Positions 37,687 to 44,772 of a DNA stretch of 64,000 nt are shown here, piece after piece. The notes under the pieces are model-generated. The model ran no database searches and was not told the origin of the DNA. It saw only the letters and a program-made list of their open reading frames with translations. Location of the stretch: NCBI GenBank assembly GCA_963776665.1, contig CAVZNQ010000035.1, forward strand, positions 1 through 64,000, written 5' to 3'. The first letter of the stretch is position 1. The number at the start of each line of letters is the position of its first letter. Made by a program: the position numbers and the translations under genes. Source of the stretch: Roseiarcus sp963776665. Lineage in GTDB: Bacteria > Pseudomonadota > Alphaproteobacteria > Rhizobiales > Beijerinckiaceae.

Positions 37687-39369
37687 ATGACACAGATGCC
37701 CGTCCAGAAATATCGCGCCTATTCGCCAATCATCCTGCCCGACCGCCAATGGCCCTCCCGGGTCATCGACAAGGCGCCGATCTGGTGCTCGGTCGACCTG
37801 CGCGACGGCAATCAGGCGCTCGTCGAGCCGATGGGCGTCGACCGCAAGAACCGGATGTTCGCTCTCCTTGTCGGCATGGGCTTCAAGGAGATCGAGGTCG
37901 CCTTTCCCTCCGCCTCGCAGACCGACTTCGACTTCGTCCGCTCGATCATCGAGAGCGGCGCGATCCCCGACGACGTCGCGATCCAGGTTTTGACCCAATG
38001 CCGGCCGGAGCTCATCGAGCGCACGTTCGAAGCGGTCAGGGGGGCGAAGAAGGTCATCGTCCACTTCTACAATTCGACCTCGACGCTCCAGCGCGAGGTG
38101 GTGTTCAAGACCGACCGCAAGGGCGTGACCGAGATCGCGGTCGGCGCCGCGAGGCAGGTCAAGGCGCTGGCGAACGAGGCGCCCGGGACGGACTTCCAGT
38201 TCGAGTACTCGCCCGAGAGCTTCACCGGCACCGAGCTCGATTTCGCCCTCGACATCTGCGAGGCGGTCAAAGACGTCATCAAGCCAACCCCGCAGAAGCG
38301 GCTGATCCTGAACCTGCCGGCGACGGTCGAGATGGCCACGCCCAACACCTACGCCGACCAGTTCGAATGGTTCGGGCGCCATGTCTCCAACCGCGACAGC
38401 GTGATCCTCTCGGTCCACCCCCACAACGATCGCGGCACCGCGGTCGCGGCGGCGGAGCTGGCGTTGATGGCCGGCGCCGAGCGGGTCGAAGGCACGCTGT
38501 TCGGCAACGGGGAGCGCACCGGCAACGTCGATGTCGTCACGATGGCCCTGAACCTCTTCACTCAAGGGGTCGATCCCGGGCTCGACCTGCATGACGTGAA
38601 TGCGGTCAAGGAGATCGCCGAGCACTGCAATCAGTTGCCGGTGCATCAGCGCCACCCGTACGTCGGCGAACTGGTCTACACCGCCTTCTCCGGCTCGCAT
38701 CAGGACGCGATCAAGAAGGGCTTCGACGCCCAGGAAAAGCGCAACGACCCGCTCTTCCTCGTGCCTTACCTGCCGATCGACCCGAAGGACGTCGGGCGCG
38801 ACTACGAGGCGGTGATCCGCATCAACAGCCAGTCCGGCAAGGGCGGCATGGCCTACATCCTGCGCGCCGATCACGGACTCGATCTGCCGCGCTCGCTCCA
38901 GGTCGAGTTTTCCAGGATCGCCCAGGAGCGGATGGACGCCGACGGCAAGGAGCTGACCTCGGCCGACCTCTGGACGCTCTTTCGCCGCGTCTATCTGCTC
39001 GACGATCCGCCGATGACGCTCGTCAAGCAGCAGGTGATTCCGAGCAGCCCCGACAGCCGCGAACTGTTCGCGAGCCTCCGCAAGGCTGATGGCTCGACGA
39101 TGACGATCGAGGGCGAGGGCAACGGCCCGATCGACGCCTTCGTCGACGCCTTGAAGAAGGCGTTCAAAGTCGAGTTCTCGTTCATCGACTATCACGAGCA
39201 CGCGGTTGGCCGCGGCGCCAACGCGACGGCGGCGAGCTACGTCGAGATCCAGGACGCGGAGGGGCGCACGCTGCACGGGGTGGGTATGGACCCGAACATC
39301 GTCATGGCCTCGCTCAAGGCGACCTTGAGCGCGGTCCTGAGGCTGATGCGGCGGGAGGAAGCACAGTGA
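37687..39369 (+). CDS. leuA: 2-isopropylmalate synthase
   Basis: A 560-residue enzyme condensing acetyl-CoA with 2-ketoisovalerate, the first committed step of leucine synthesis. It is the LeuA type 2 form, opening YRAYSPIILPDRQWP. Motifs are SVDLRDGNQAL (metal and substrate site), HFYNSTSTLQREVVF, SVHPHNDRGTAVAAAELALMAGA and NGERTGNVDVV, where the HxH pair and the last Asn bind the divalent metal. The C-terminal LeuA dimer domain, which senses leucine, runs from about residue 430 to 550. It stands alone. Immediately after its stop, in the same frame, is a 21-bp tandem repeat described separately. Confidence 0.97.
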   Translation: MTQMPVQKYRAYSPIILPDRQWPSRVIDKAPIWCSVDLRDGNQALVEPMGVDRKNRMFALLVGMGFKEIEVAFPSASQTDFDFVRSIIESGAIPDDVAIQVLTQCRPELIERTFEAVRGAKKVIVHFYNSTSTLQREVVFKTDRKGVTEIAVGAARQVKALANEAPGTDFQFEYSPESFTGTELDFALDICEAVKDVIKPTPQKRLILNLPATVEMATPNTYADQFEWFGRHVSNRDSVILSVHPHNDRGTAVAAAELALMAGAERVEGTLFGNGERTGNVDVVTMALNLFTQGVDPGLDLHDVNAVKEIAEHCNQLPVHQRHPYVGELVYTAFSGSHQDAIKKGFDAQEKRNDPLFLVPYLPIDPKDVGRDYEAVIRINSQSGKGGMAYILRADHGLDLPRSLQVEFSRIAQERMDADGKELTSADLWTLFRRVYLLDDPPMTLVKQQVIPSSPDSRELFASLRKADGSTMTIEGEGNGPIDAFVDALKKAFKVEFSFIDYHEHAVGRGANATAASYVEIQDAEGRTLHGVGMDPNIVMASLKATLSAVLRLMRREEAQ

Positions 39370-39427
39370 GGGCGTGTATTCCTCATTGACACGACAGGGC
39401 TGTTCAACTGCGGCCTGCCGGGCGGAA

Positions 39428-39532
39428 GGAAATCCAAATCCACCACAACAAAATCCAAATCCACCGCAACAAAATCAAAGCCGGTCGCAACAAAATCAAA
39501 GCCCAGCGGAAGGAAATCCAAATCCGTTTTCC
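39428..39532 (+). repeat. Five 21-bp tandem repeats in frame with leuA
   Basis: Units start at 39428, 39449, 39470, 39491 and 39512, each built on AAATCCAAATCC or AAATCAAAGCC. In the leuA frame they encode KSK(S/P) plus three variable residues, and this frame stays open until a stop at about 39,571. No ATG, GTG or TTG lies between the leuA stop and the repeat, so translation would need read-through or an indel. Confidence 0.9.
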
Positions 39533-39538
39533 TTCCGC
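39506..39538 (+). terminator. Perfect 11-bp-stem hairpin downstream of leuA
   Basis: GCGGAAGGAAA (39506-39516) and TTTCCTTCCGC (39528-39538) are exact complements around an 11-base loop. There is no strong T-tract after it, so intrinsic termination is uncertain. It overlaps the last repeat units. Confidence 0.4.
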
Positions 39539-39757
39539 CGATCCAGACTTTTCAGTGGCTTAGGCAGCAAATCTAAGCCCTTGCGCGATCCTCCGGCTTT
39601 CGCGGCCATTCTCGCAACCGGCGAGTTCAGCCGGGGGCCCGCCCGCCTCCGGTCGTCGACCCATGGCTCCAAACAGGGTAGCGCGGCCTTCCGAATAGCG
39701 CAAGAAATTGTCGCTATTTCTGTCTGTCGCAAATCCGCAGAATGGATCGCGATCACT

Positions 39758-39970
39758 CTATCGCGGAGCGAGCGGACTGGCGGCGATCATCGCTCGCAAA
39801 GCGCCAACGTCCTTGACCTCCGTGCCATCTGGAAGGATTGCGGAGACAAATCCCCTCCATACGTCGCGAAGCAGGTCCTGACCGGCCGCGACGAAAGCAG
39901 CCTCGGTGGTGAACCGGTTTTGGCCGTCCCGGTCCGTCTTTCGGTCGTAGCTGTTGAGAACCCAGTCCAT
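39758..39970 (-). CDS. Small hypothetical protein
   Basis: A 70-residue soluble protein, MDWVLNSYDRKTDR at the start, with EVKDVGALRAMIAAS near the end. The start at 39970 is chosen because GAGAGGA precedes it by 7 bases; the longer open frame upstream has an unlikely composition. The sequence is well balanced in amino acids, which supports a real gene. No domain is recognised and it is not in an operon. Confidence 0.6.
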   Translation of the reverse strand: MDWVLNSYDRKTDRDGQNRFTTEAAFVAAGQDLLRDVWRGFVSAILPDGTEVKDVGALRAMIAASPLAPR

Positions 39971-40251
39971 TGCCATTCCTCTCGATAGCCCCAAGCCCGA
40001 TGGAGCCCGAGCGTTATGCGAGTCGGTTGGACATGAACAGGGGGAACCAAGGCCCGCGGACGGGTCCAGCGAGGCTATCCGCCGTCCAGCTTGCGGTCGA
40101 TGGGGCCGGATTTGCGGAAAGCCGTTACCAGCGTCCTCGTCCATGCAGGGCCGGCGAACTAACAGCCAACTTTTCGCGGATAGGAAATTTATTTCGCGTT
40201 GAGAGCGAGCGTTGCGATAGAAATCGGCTGGGAGAGGAAACCGGAAACGCG

Positions 40252-41088
40252 ATGACCTACGCCGACCCCGACTCGACCGCGATCGACGCCAGCGCCGACT
40301 GCGAGACCCTTGATCGCGATGGGATCGTCGCGCTGAAGGGCGCTTTCGCGCGCGACTGGGTTGAGCGGATGCGCGGCGACATGATGGCCGCGTTTTGGGA
40401 GGCGATCCAGCGGCCGGGCGGCGCCGTGGGGCGGGGGCCGCGACGCTGGTATGTGGAAATCCATCCGCAAGCGTTCGGCGGCTTCGTCGACCTCTGCGCG
40501 CACCCGTGGGTGACGACGATGTGCTCGGCCGTGCTCGGTCCCGAGTACAAGATCGTGGAGATCGGCTTCGACACGCCCTTCGAGGGGGCGATGACCCAGC
40601 CCTGGCATCGCGACTTCCCTTCGCCGCCCGAGACGTGGCGCGACCGCCGCATCACTTCGCTCGCCTTCAATCTCACCGGCGTCGACGTGACGCCAGATAT
40701 GGGCCCGTTCGAGATCGCCGTCGGCACGCAATGGGACGACGGCCGGGCGTGGAAACACGAGATGTTCCCGCCGGAAGGCGCCTGGCCGCGCTTCGCCGAG
40801 CGGGGCGCTAGCAAGTTTCCCCGGATGGGCGACATCTCCTGCCGCTCGGCGCTGACCATCCATCGCGGCACGACCCATCGCTCGCCGATCGCCCGGCCGG
40901 TCATGGTGCTCGGCGTCGACGCGCCGGGCGCCGGCCACGACAAGCTGCACGACGTCATGGTGACGCAGGATTATTACGACGCGCTGCCGCCGATCGTGCG
41001 CGACCATCTGGTGTGCCGCGTGGTGGACCGGCTGATCCCCATCACCCAGAAGCACGATATCGAAGGGCTGGTGATGGGCGTGGCTTAG
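40252..41088 (+). CDS. Phytanoyl-CoA dioxygenase (PhyH)-like protein
   Basis: A 278-residue protein with the Fe(II)/2-oxoglutarate dioxygenase fold. The metal-binding HxD is in PWHRDFPSP near residue 120. A second His, in LTIHRGTTHRSP near residue 204, closes the triad, and the following Arg would bind 2-oxoglutarate. Length is normal. The start ATG 40252 is preceded by a GGGAGAGG-type site somewhat far away. The family hydroxylates lipids, small molecules or antibiotics; no substrate can be inferred, and neighbours give no hint apart from the convergent sugar kinase. Confidence 0.78.
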   Translation: MTYADPDSTAIDASADCETLDRDGIVALKGAFARDWVERMRGDMMAAFWEAIQRPGGAVGRGPRRWYVEIHPQAFGGFVDLCAHPWVTTMCSAVLGPEYKIVEIGFDTPFEGAMTQPWHRDFPSPPETWRDRRITSLAFNLTGVDVTPDMGPFEIAVGTQWDDGRAWKHEMFPPEGAWPRFAERGASKFPRMGDISCRSALTIHRGTTHRSPIARPVMVLGVDAPGAGHDKLHDVMVTQDYYDALPPIVRDHLVCRVVDRLIPITQKHDIEGLVMGVA

Positions 41089-41116
41089 GCCGGTTTTTGA
41101 CGACGGCAGCCAGCTT

Positions 41117-42061
41117 TCACGCGCTCGTCTCGGCCTTCGCCATGAACGCCTCGACCTGAGCTCGGTCGCGAACCCCCGCGTCTGAGCCTAAGCCGGTGGC
41201 GACGAGGGCCGCAGTCGCGGCGCCGAGGCGGCAGGCGGCTTCGAGGTCGAGGCCCTCGACGAGGCCGGCGACGAAGCCGCCGCAATAGGCGTCGCCGCAT
41301 CCGGTCGTGTCCGAAACCGGCACCTTGAACGCGGGGGTGCGGAATTGGCCGTCGCGCGTGCGCGCATAGGACCCTTTCCCGCCCATCTTGAAGATGCAGG
41401 CCCCTACGCCGCGGTCCATGAAGAAGGAAGCGGCGTCGGCCGGATCGGCGCGGCCGGAGAGGAACGCCGCCTCCTCCAGCGAAGGCATGAAATAGTCGAT
41501 CGACGGCAGCAGATCCTTGAGCAGCGCGAGCGTCTTCTCGTTCGGCGCGATAAGGTCGAAAGTCGTCGTAAGGCCCTTCGCTTTGGCGTGGCGCATGAGC
41601 TTTGCGCTCTGTCCGCCGTCCATCGCCGCGATGAGGCCCGTGCCGCCAAGGTGCAGAATGCGCGCGTCGGAGACGGCGTCGAACCCGGCGTCGGGGACGA
41701 ACAGCCAGTCCGAGGCGCCGCGGCAATGCAGGGCCGGGCGCTCGCCATTCGGGCGGATGGTCAGGATAGTCGCCGAGGTCGGCGCCTTGTCGGTGCGCTG
41801 AACCATCGAGCAGTCGATCCCGAGACGGCGATAGAAATCGAGGATGAGGTCGCCCTTTTCGTCGTGGCCGACGCAGGCCACGGTCGCGGTCCTCGCGCCA
41901 AGCTTGGCCGCGTTCATGACCGCCCCAGCCGCTGTGCCGGCCGGGTTCAGGCGGATTTCCTCGATGAACTCGACGCCGCCGCCGTCCGGGATCTTGCTCA
42001 CCGGCCGCCCGGCAATGTCGAGGATCGTCAACCCGACGAAGACTGCATCGAATTTCGCCAC
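41117..42061 (-). CDS. PfkB family carbohydrate kinase
   Basis: A 314-residue kinase of the ribokinase/adenosine-kinase family. The start is GTG 42061 after GGGAGGGG. The N-terminal FDAVFVGLTILDIAGRP and NPAGTAAGAVMNAAKLGA (substrate side) precede the phosphoryl-transfer signature DTTGCGDAYCGGFVAGL near residue 245, which has the catalytic Asp and anion hole. It phosphorylates a sugar or nucleoside with ATP. It lies about 5.6 kb from the ADH-reductase-ABC operon and could supply its missing kinase, but linkage is not shown. Confidence 0.88.
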   Translation of the reverse strand: MAKFDAVFVGLTILDIAGRPVSKIPDGGGVEFIEEIRLNPAGTAAGAVMNAAKLGARTATVACVGHDEKGDLILDFYRRLGIDCSMVQRTDKAPTSATILTIRPNGERPALHCRGASDWLFVPDAGFDAVSDARILHLGGTGLIAAMDGGQSAKLMRHAKAKGLTTTFDLIAPNEKTLALLKDLLPSIDYFMPSLEEAAFLSGRADPADAASFFMDRGVGACIFKMGGKGSYARTRDGQFRTPAFKVPVSDTTGCGDAYCGGFVAGLVEGLDLEAACRLGAATAALVATGLGSDAGVRDRAQVEAFMAKAETSA

Positions 42062-42533
42062 TTCCGCCCCTCCCTGACCCAATCCGCGCGCGCTCAAGGC
42101 GCGGCGAAGTCTAGCATCGCTAACTTTAAACGAGCCATCGGAGCGCCGCTTCGTCCCAAGACAAGTTCGGGACGAGCGTTAGGCGTGGGGCCTTCGGGGG
42201 AGAGGGATCACCGGCCCGCGAGGGAGGGTTCGCGAGCCGGTGCCGTAGCCCTCGGCGGACGGCCTCACGGCAAGGGGGTTATGCCGCGGACCTTCGCTTG
42301 CGGGAGCGCCGCCGAGGGCCGTTCCTAGCCGGCGCAGCGCGTTGAGCGGGTATGTAGGGGGCGAAGACGAGATTTCCAGACCCTGGCCGGGGGGCGCGCC
42401 GGTCCGTGCGGGTCGCCGCCGCCGGCTTCCGGCCCCATGCAGCCGGGCGGATCGAGGGTCGCCGGGCGCCGTCCAGGCGGCCCGCGCTGTCGCGCGGGCG
42501 GTCAGGGGCGAGGCCCGCGAGGCTCGGCAAACC
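42062..42533. other. Non-coding stretch with several inverted repeats
   Basis: About 470 bases with no supported gene. TCGTCCC/GGGACGA (42151-42175) is a small palindrome of a type that often recurs in these genomes. Two strong stems follow between 42209 and 42319 (separate entry). A minus-strand open frame at 42279-42530 is rich in Arg, Pro and Ala and looks spurious. Confidence 0.6.
42209..42319. ncRNA. Candidate structured RNA or regulatory element, two adjacent stems
   Basis: Stem 1 pairs CACCGGCCCGCGA (42209-42221) with TCGCGAGCCGGTG (42230-42242), with one wobble. Stem 2 pairs GCCCTCGGCGG (42248-42258) with CCGCCGAGGGC (42309-42319) perfectly and encloses smaller stems such as CGGCA/TGCCG. 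No known RNA family is recognised, and the strand is undecided. Confidence 0.3.
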
Positions 42534-42995
42534 TCAGTTGCGCGGGTCGGCCTGCGGTCCGGCTTGCGAATTCGGCTCGTAGGGACGCTGGCGGCGGTCG
42601 GCCATGAACTGGTCGAACTCGGCGCGGTCTTTGGCGAAGCGCAGCCGCGCGAGGAATTCCTTGAACTCGCGCTCCTCCTCCTCGAGGCGCTTCAGCGTCT
42701 CCGAGCGATAGTCGTCGAAGGCGTTGTTGCCGCTCGAGACCGGGCCGAACCAGTCGCCGCGGCTTTTGAAACGGTCCATCCTGCCCCGCATGTGCTCCAT
42801 TTTTTGCTGCATGCGGGCGATCTTCCGATCCCAGCGGTCGCCGCGGTGTTCCCAGTTGAGCATCGGTCCATCTCCTTCCGCGTAGAGCGAGTGGCGCCAA
42901 TGGCCGAACCTTCCTCTGGCGATCAGGAAGCCCAGCATCAAGACGCCCAGCGGCCACCACCAAAGGAACCCCAGGATCATGAGAATGACATGCAT
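42534..42995 (-). CDS. DUF2852 domain protein, membrane anchored
   Basis: A 153-residue protein. The start is ATG 42995 with GAGGA six bases before it. An N-terminal membrane segment (ILMILGFLWWWPLGVLMLGFL, about residues 4-24) is followed by a basic, highly charged soluble region with coiled-coil character. Its core EEREFKEFLARLRFAKDRAEFDQFM (about 105-130) is the DUF2852 signature found in alphaproteobacteria. Function is unknown. A strong dyad sits 15 bases upstream, and a TetR-family gene lies just beyond, so repression by that regulator is likely. Confidence 0.85.
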   Translation of the reverse strand: MHVILMILGFLWWWPLGVLMLGFLIARGRFGHWRHSLYAEGDGPMLNWEHRGDRWDRKIARMQQKMEHMRGRMDRFKSRGDWFGPVSSGNNAFDDYRSETLKRLEEEEREFKEFLARLRFAKDRAEFDQFMADRRQRPYEPNSQAGPQADPRN

Positions 42996-43009
42996 AGCGC
43001 GTCCTCGCT

Positions 43010-43032
43010 TGTGAATGTAATGAACATTCACA
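43010..43032. promoter_or_regulatory. Candidate TetR operator upstream of the DUF2852 gene
   Basis: A perfect 9-bp inverted repeat TGTGAATGT-N5-ACATTCACA lies 15 bases before the DUF2852 start. Size and spacing fit a TetR-family site, and the nearest regulator gene is TetR-type. Confidence 0.55.
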
Positions 43033-43113
43033 TTAATGGCGGCCGTTGTCAAGTCCTTGTTGGTGGATCTCCGCTCCCGAGTGCGGCGGCGATGGGCGCG
43101 GTAAAGGGAACCT

Positions 43114-43188
43114 GTCATTCCCGCGAAAGCGGGAATCCAGCCGCCGCCGCAACCGTTGCTCTGGATACCCGCTTTCGCGGGCATGACA
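43114..43188. repeat. REP-like palindrome pair
   Basis: The left unit (43114-43140) contains CCCGCGAAAGCGGG within GTCATTC...AATCCAG. The right unit (43161-43188) is its near inverse complement with CCCGCTTTCGCGGG and GCATGACA. The two units could pair into one cruciform around a 20-base spacer. The same design recurs at 48828-48923. Confidence 0.85.
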
Positions 43189-43196
43189 ATGGCCCC

Positions 43197-43850
43197 TTAG
43201 GGCCGCGCGGCATTGACCCCGAGCCCTCGCAGATAGATCAGCATGTCCGCTTCGAGAAGCTCGGCCGGAGACATCGGCAGCGCGCGTTGCGCGCCGTCGC
43301 CGCGTCCGAACAGCGAAGCGACGCCGTGCGCCATCGTCCAGATGTGGAGCGCGACCATCAGGGCCGGCGGGCGGACGGAAACGGGCATTGCGGCGCAGAG
43401 TTTGTCGGCGACGCCGCGCAGGACGGCGAAGGCCCGTTCGCCCGCTTCCCGCAGCGCGGGATCGGCCCCGACCGGAACGCCGGCCTCGAACATCGCCGAG
43501 TAGAACGCCGGCTGGGTCCGGGCGAATTCGAGATAGGCCTTGCCGAGCCGGTCGAGCGCAGCGAACACATCGGGGCGCCCGTCGTCCCAGGCCCGCGCCA
43601 GCGCCGCCGCGAACTGCTCGAAACCGCGCAGCGCCACATTCGCCATCAGTTCGTCGCGGTCGCGGAAATGCCGATAGGGCGCCGCCGGGCTGACGCCAGC
43701 AAAGCGGGCGGCCTCCGCGAAAGTGAATCCGGCCGTCCCCTTTCTGGCTATCAGTTCCAGCGCCGCGCGGATCAGCGCCTCACGCAGGTTGCCGTGATGA
43801 TAGCCGCGCGGCGCGTCGCCCTCGCCGGGCCCGTCCTTGCTCCAACTCAT
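43197..43850 (-). CDS. TetR/AcrR family transcriptional regulator
   Basis: A 217-residue repressor. The N-terminal TetR helix-turn-helix spans about residues 20-65 (LIRAALELIARKGTAGFTF, then VSPAAPYRHFRDRDELM). The C-terminal ligand-binding domain is of the WHG type (TMAHGVASLFGRGDG near residue 180). A 7-bp dyad overlaps its own start codon and another lies before the DUF2852 gene downstream, so it probably represses both. The inducer is unknown. Confidence 0.88.
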   Translation of the reverse strand: MSWSKDGPGEGDAPRGYHHGNLREALIRAALELIARKGTAGFTFAEAARFAGVSPAAPYRHFRDRDELMANVALRGFEQFAAALARAWDDGRPDVFAALDRLGKAYLEFARTQPAFYSAMFEAGVPVGADPALREAGERAFAVLRGVADKLCAAMPVSVRPPALMVALHIWTMAHGVASLFGRGDGAQRALPMSPAELLEADMLIYLRGLGVNAARP

Positions 43851-43867
43851 GTAAGGATTGCTTACAT
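43849..43867. promoter_or_regulatory. Candidate autoregulatory TetR operator
   Basis: Perfect inverted repeat ATGTAAG-N5-CTTACAT overlapping the TetR start codon. It has the same 5-base spacer as the dyad at 43010, though the half-sites differ. Confidence 0.45.
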
Positions 43868-43916
43868 TAGAAGGGTGCGGGAGTCGATGGCGGCCCCGGC
43901 TTGCCGCCTGCGCGGA

Positions 43917-44252
43917 TCACCCCTCCGCGCCGCCCGAAAGCCGCGCGGCGAGCGATTCGAGCCTCGAACCGAGCGCCTCGAGGCTCGTGGCGATAGACTG
44001 GGCGCGCTCATCGGCGGCGTCGGAGCGCTTGCGCTCGGCCGCCGCCGTGTCGCGGGCCTCGGCCAGATTGTCGGCGATGGTCAGGGCGGCCATGATGACG
44101 AGGCGCTGGTCGCCGATCTCGCCGAACGCCTTGCGCATCTCGCCGATCTTGTCGTCGATCAGTCCAGCCAGCGATTCGAGGCGTGCTTCCTCGCCCTCGT
44201 TGCAGGCGAGGCGATATTTGCGGCCGTCGATCGTCACCGAAACTTGCGCCAT
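43917..44252 (-). CDS. zapA: Cell division protein ZapA
   Basis: A 111-residue cytoplasmic protein that cross-links FtsZ filaments at mid-cell. It starts MAQVSVTIDGRKYRLAC, the typical ZapA beta-hairpin. The conserved LESLAGLIDDKIGEMRKAFGEIGDQRLVIMAAL segment (residues about 26-58) and a long C-terminal coiled coil follow. Next to it on the same strand, 30 bases upstream, is the DUF4164 gene, and tkt is divergent beyond, an arrangement common in Hyphomicrobiales. Confidence 0.92.
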   Translation of the reverse strand: MAQVSVTIDGRKYRLACNEGEEARLESLAGLIDDKIGEMRKAFGEIGDQRLVIMAALTIADNLAEARDTAAAERKRSDAADERAQSIATSLEALGSRLESLAARLSGGAEG

Positions 44253-44282
44253 GCCGCGCGCCTTCTCTGTTTGAGCCCGGCC

Positions 44283-44588
44283 TTAAGGCTCCGTCTCCGG
44301 CTCGACCCGGCCGAGAATGCGCTCGATCGTCTGGGCGGCGTGCGCGAGCCGCTTCGCCGCTTCGCCGTTGGCGCTTTCGAGCGTCCGCGACCGGTCGACC
44401 GCGGCGTCGAGTTCGACGGCGAGGCGCGAGCGATCGTCCTGCATCAGCGCGTATTCTTCCTGCTCGGTTGCGCGCGCATCGTCGTGACGCATGCGCCGGT
44501 CGGCCGCGAGCTCAAGCGCGTCGACCGCCGCGGCGAGCCGTTTCAGCGATAGTTCAACCGCTTCCAAGGAGGTTTTGCTTCCGTCCAT
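44283..44588 (-). CDS. DUF4164 family coiled-coil protein
   Basis: A 101-residue, mostly helical protein with heptad-like Ala/Leu patterning from residues 8 to 95 (VELSLKRLAAAVDALE, then DRSRLAVELDAAVDRS). It matches DUF4164 proteins that sit beside zapA in alphaproteobacteria. A role in division or FtsZ control is suggested only by this linkage. It ends 30 bases before zapA, so the two are probably cotranscribed. Confidence 0.85.
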   Translation of the reverse strand: MDGSKTSLEAVELSLKRLAAAVDALELAADRRMRHDDARATEQEEYALMQDDRSRLAVELDAAVDRSRTLESANGEAAKRLAHAAQTIERILGRVEPETEP

Positions 44589-44656
44589 TGTGGAGCTTTG
44601 TTTACGCGACGCTTGAACTGGGCGTCAACGCGCCGTCGCAATCGGCGGGCAAGTAA

Positions 44657-44686
44657 TTGACAGGTTCCTGCCCCGGTCCCTAACAG
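44657..44686 (+). promoter_or_regulatory. Candidate promoter and structured leader of tkt
   Basis: TTGACA (44657-44662) and TAACAG (44681-44686) are 18 bp apart. The following leader contains GGCCGCCC (44693-44700) pairing with GGGCGGCC (44707-44714). The -10 matches poorly. Confidence 0.35.
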
Positions 44687-44772
44687 AAGCGAGGCCGCCC
44701 GCCCGAGGGCGGCCCCGCGGCCCCTGGAGGGGACCCCGGGGAGGCGGCGCCGAAATCACGAAGGAGACCCCG

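Larger units (their letters stand above)
39370..39757. other. Intergenic stretch after leuA with repeat and hairpin
   Basis: About 390 bases without a supported gene. It holds five 21-bp repeats and an 11-bp-stem hairpin (separate entries), then GC-rich sequence with no recognisable motif. A long plus-strand frame covering it has an implausible Arg/Pro/Ser-rich composition. Confidence 0.6.

Noticed and set aside
39374..39988. Plus-strand open frame of about 200 codons after leuA
   Set aside because: It reads the 21-bp repeat in a different frame, becomes Arg/Ser-rich, and overlaps a better small gene on the other strand.
42209..42319. 6S RNA, which is often near zapA
   Set aside because: The sequence folds as two adjacent stems rather than one rod with a central bubble, and it is separated from zapA by two genes.
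42279..42530. Minus-strand hypothetical protein of 83 codons
   Set aside because: Arg/Pro/Ala-rich, no ribosome site, and it overlaps the inverted-repeat region.
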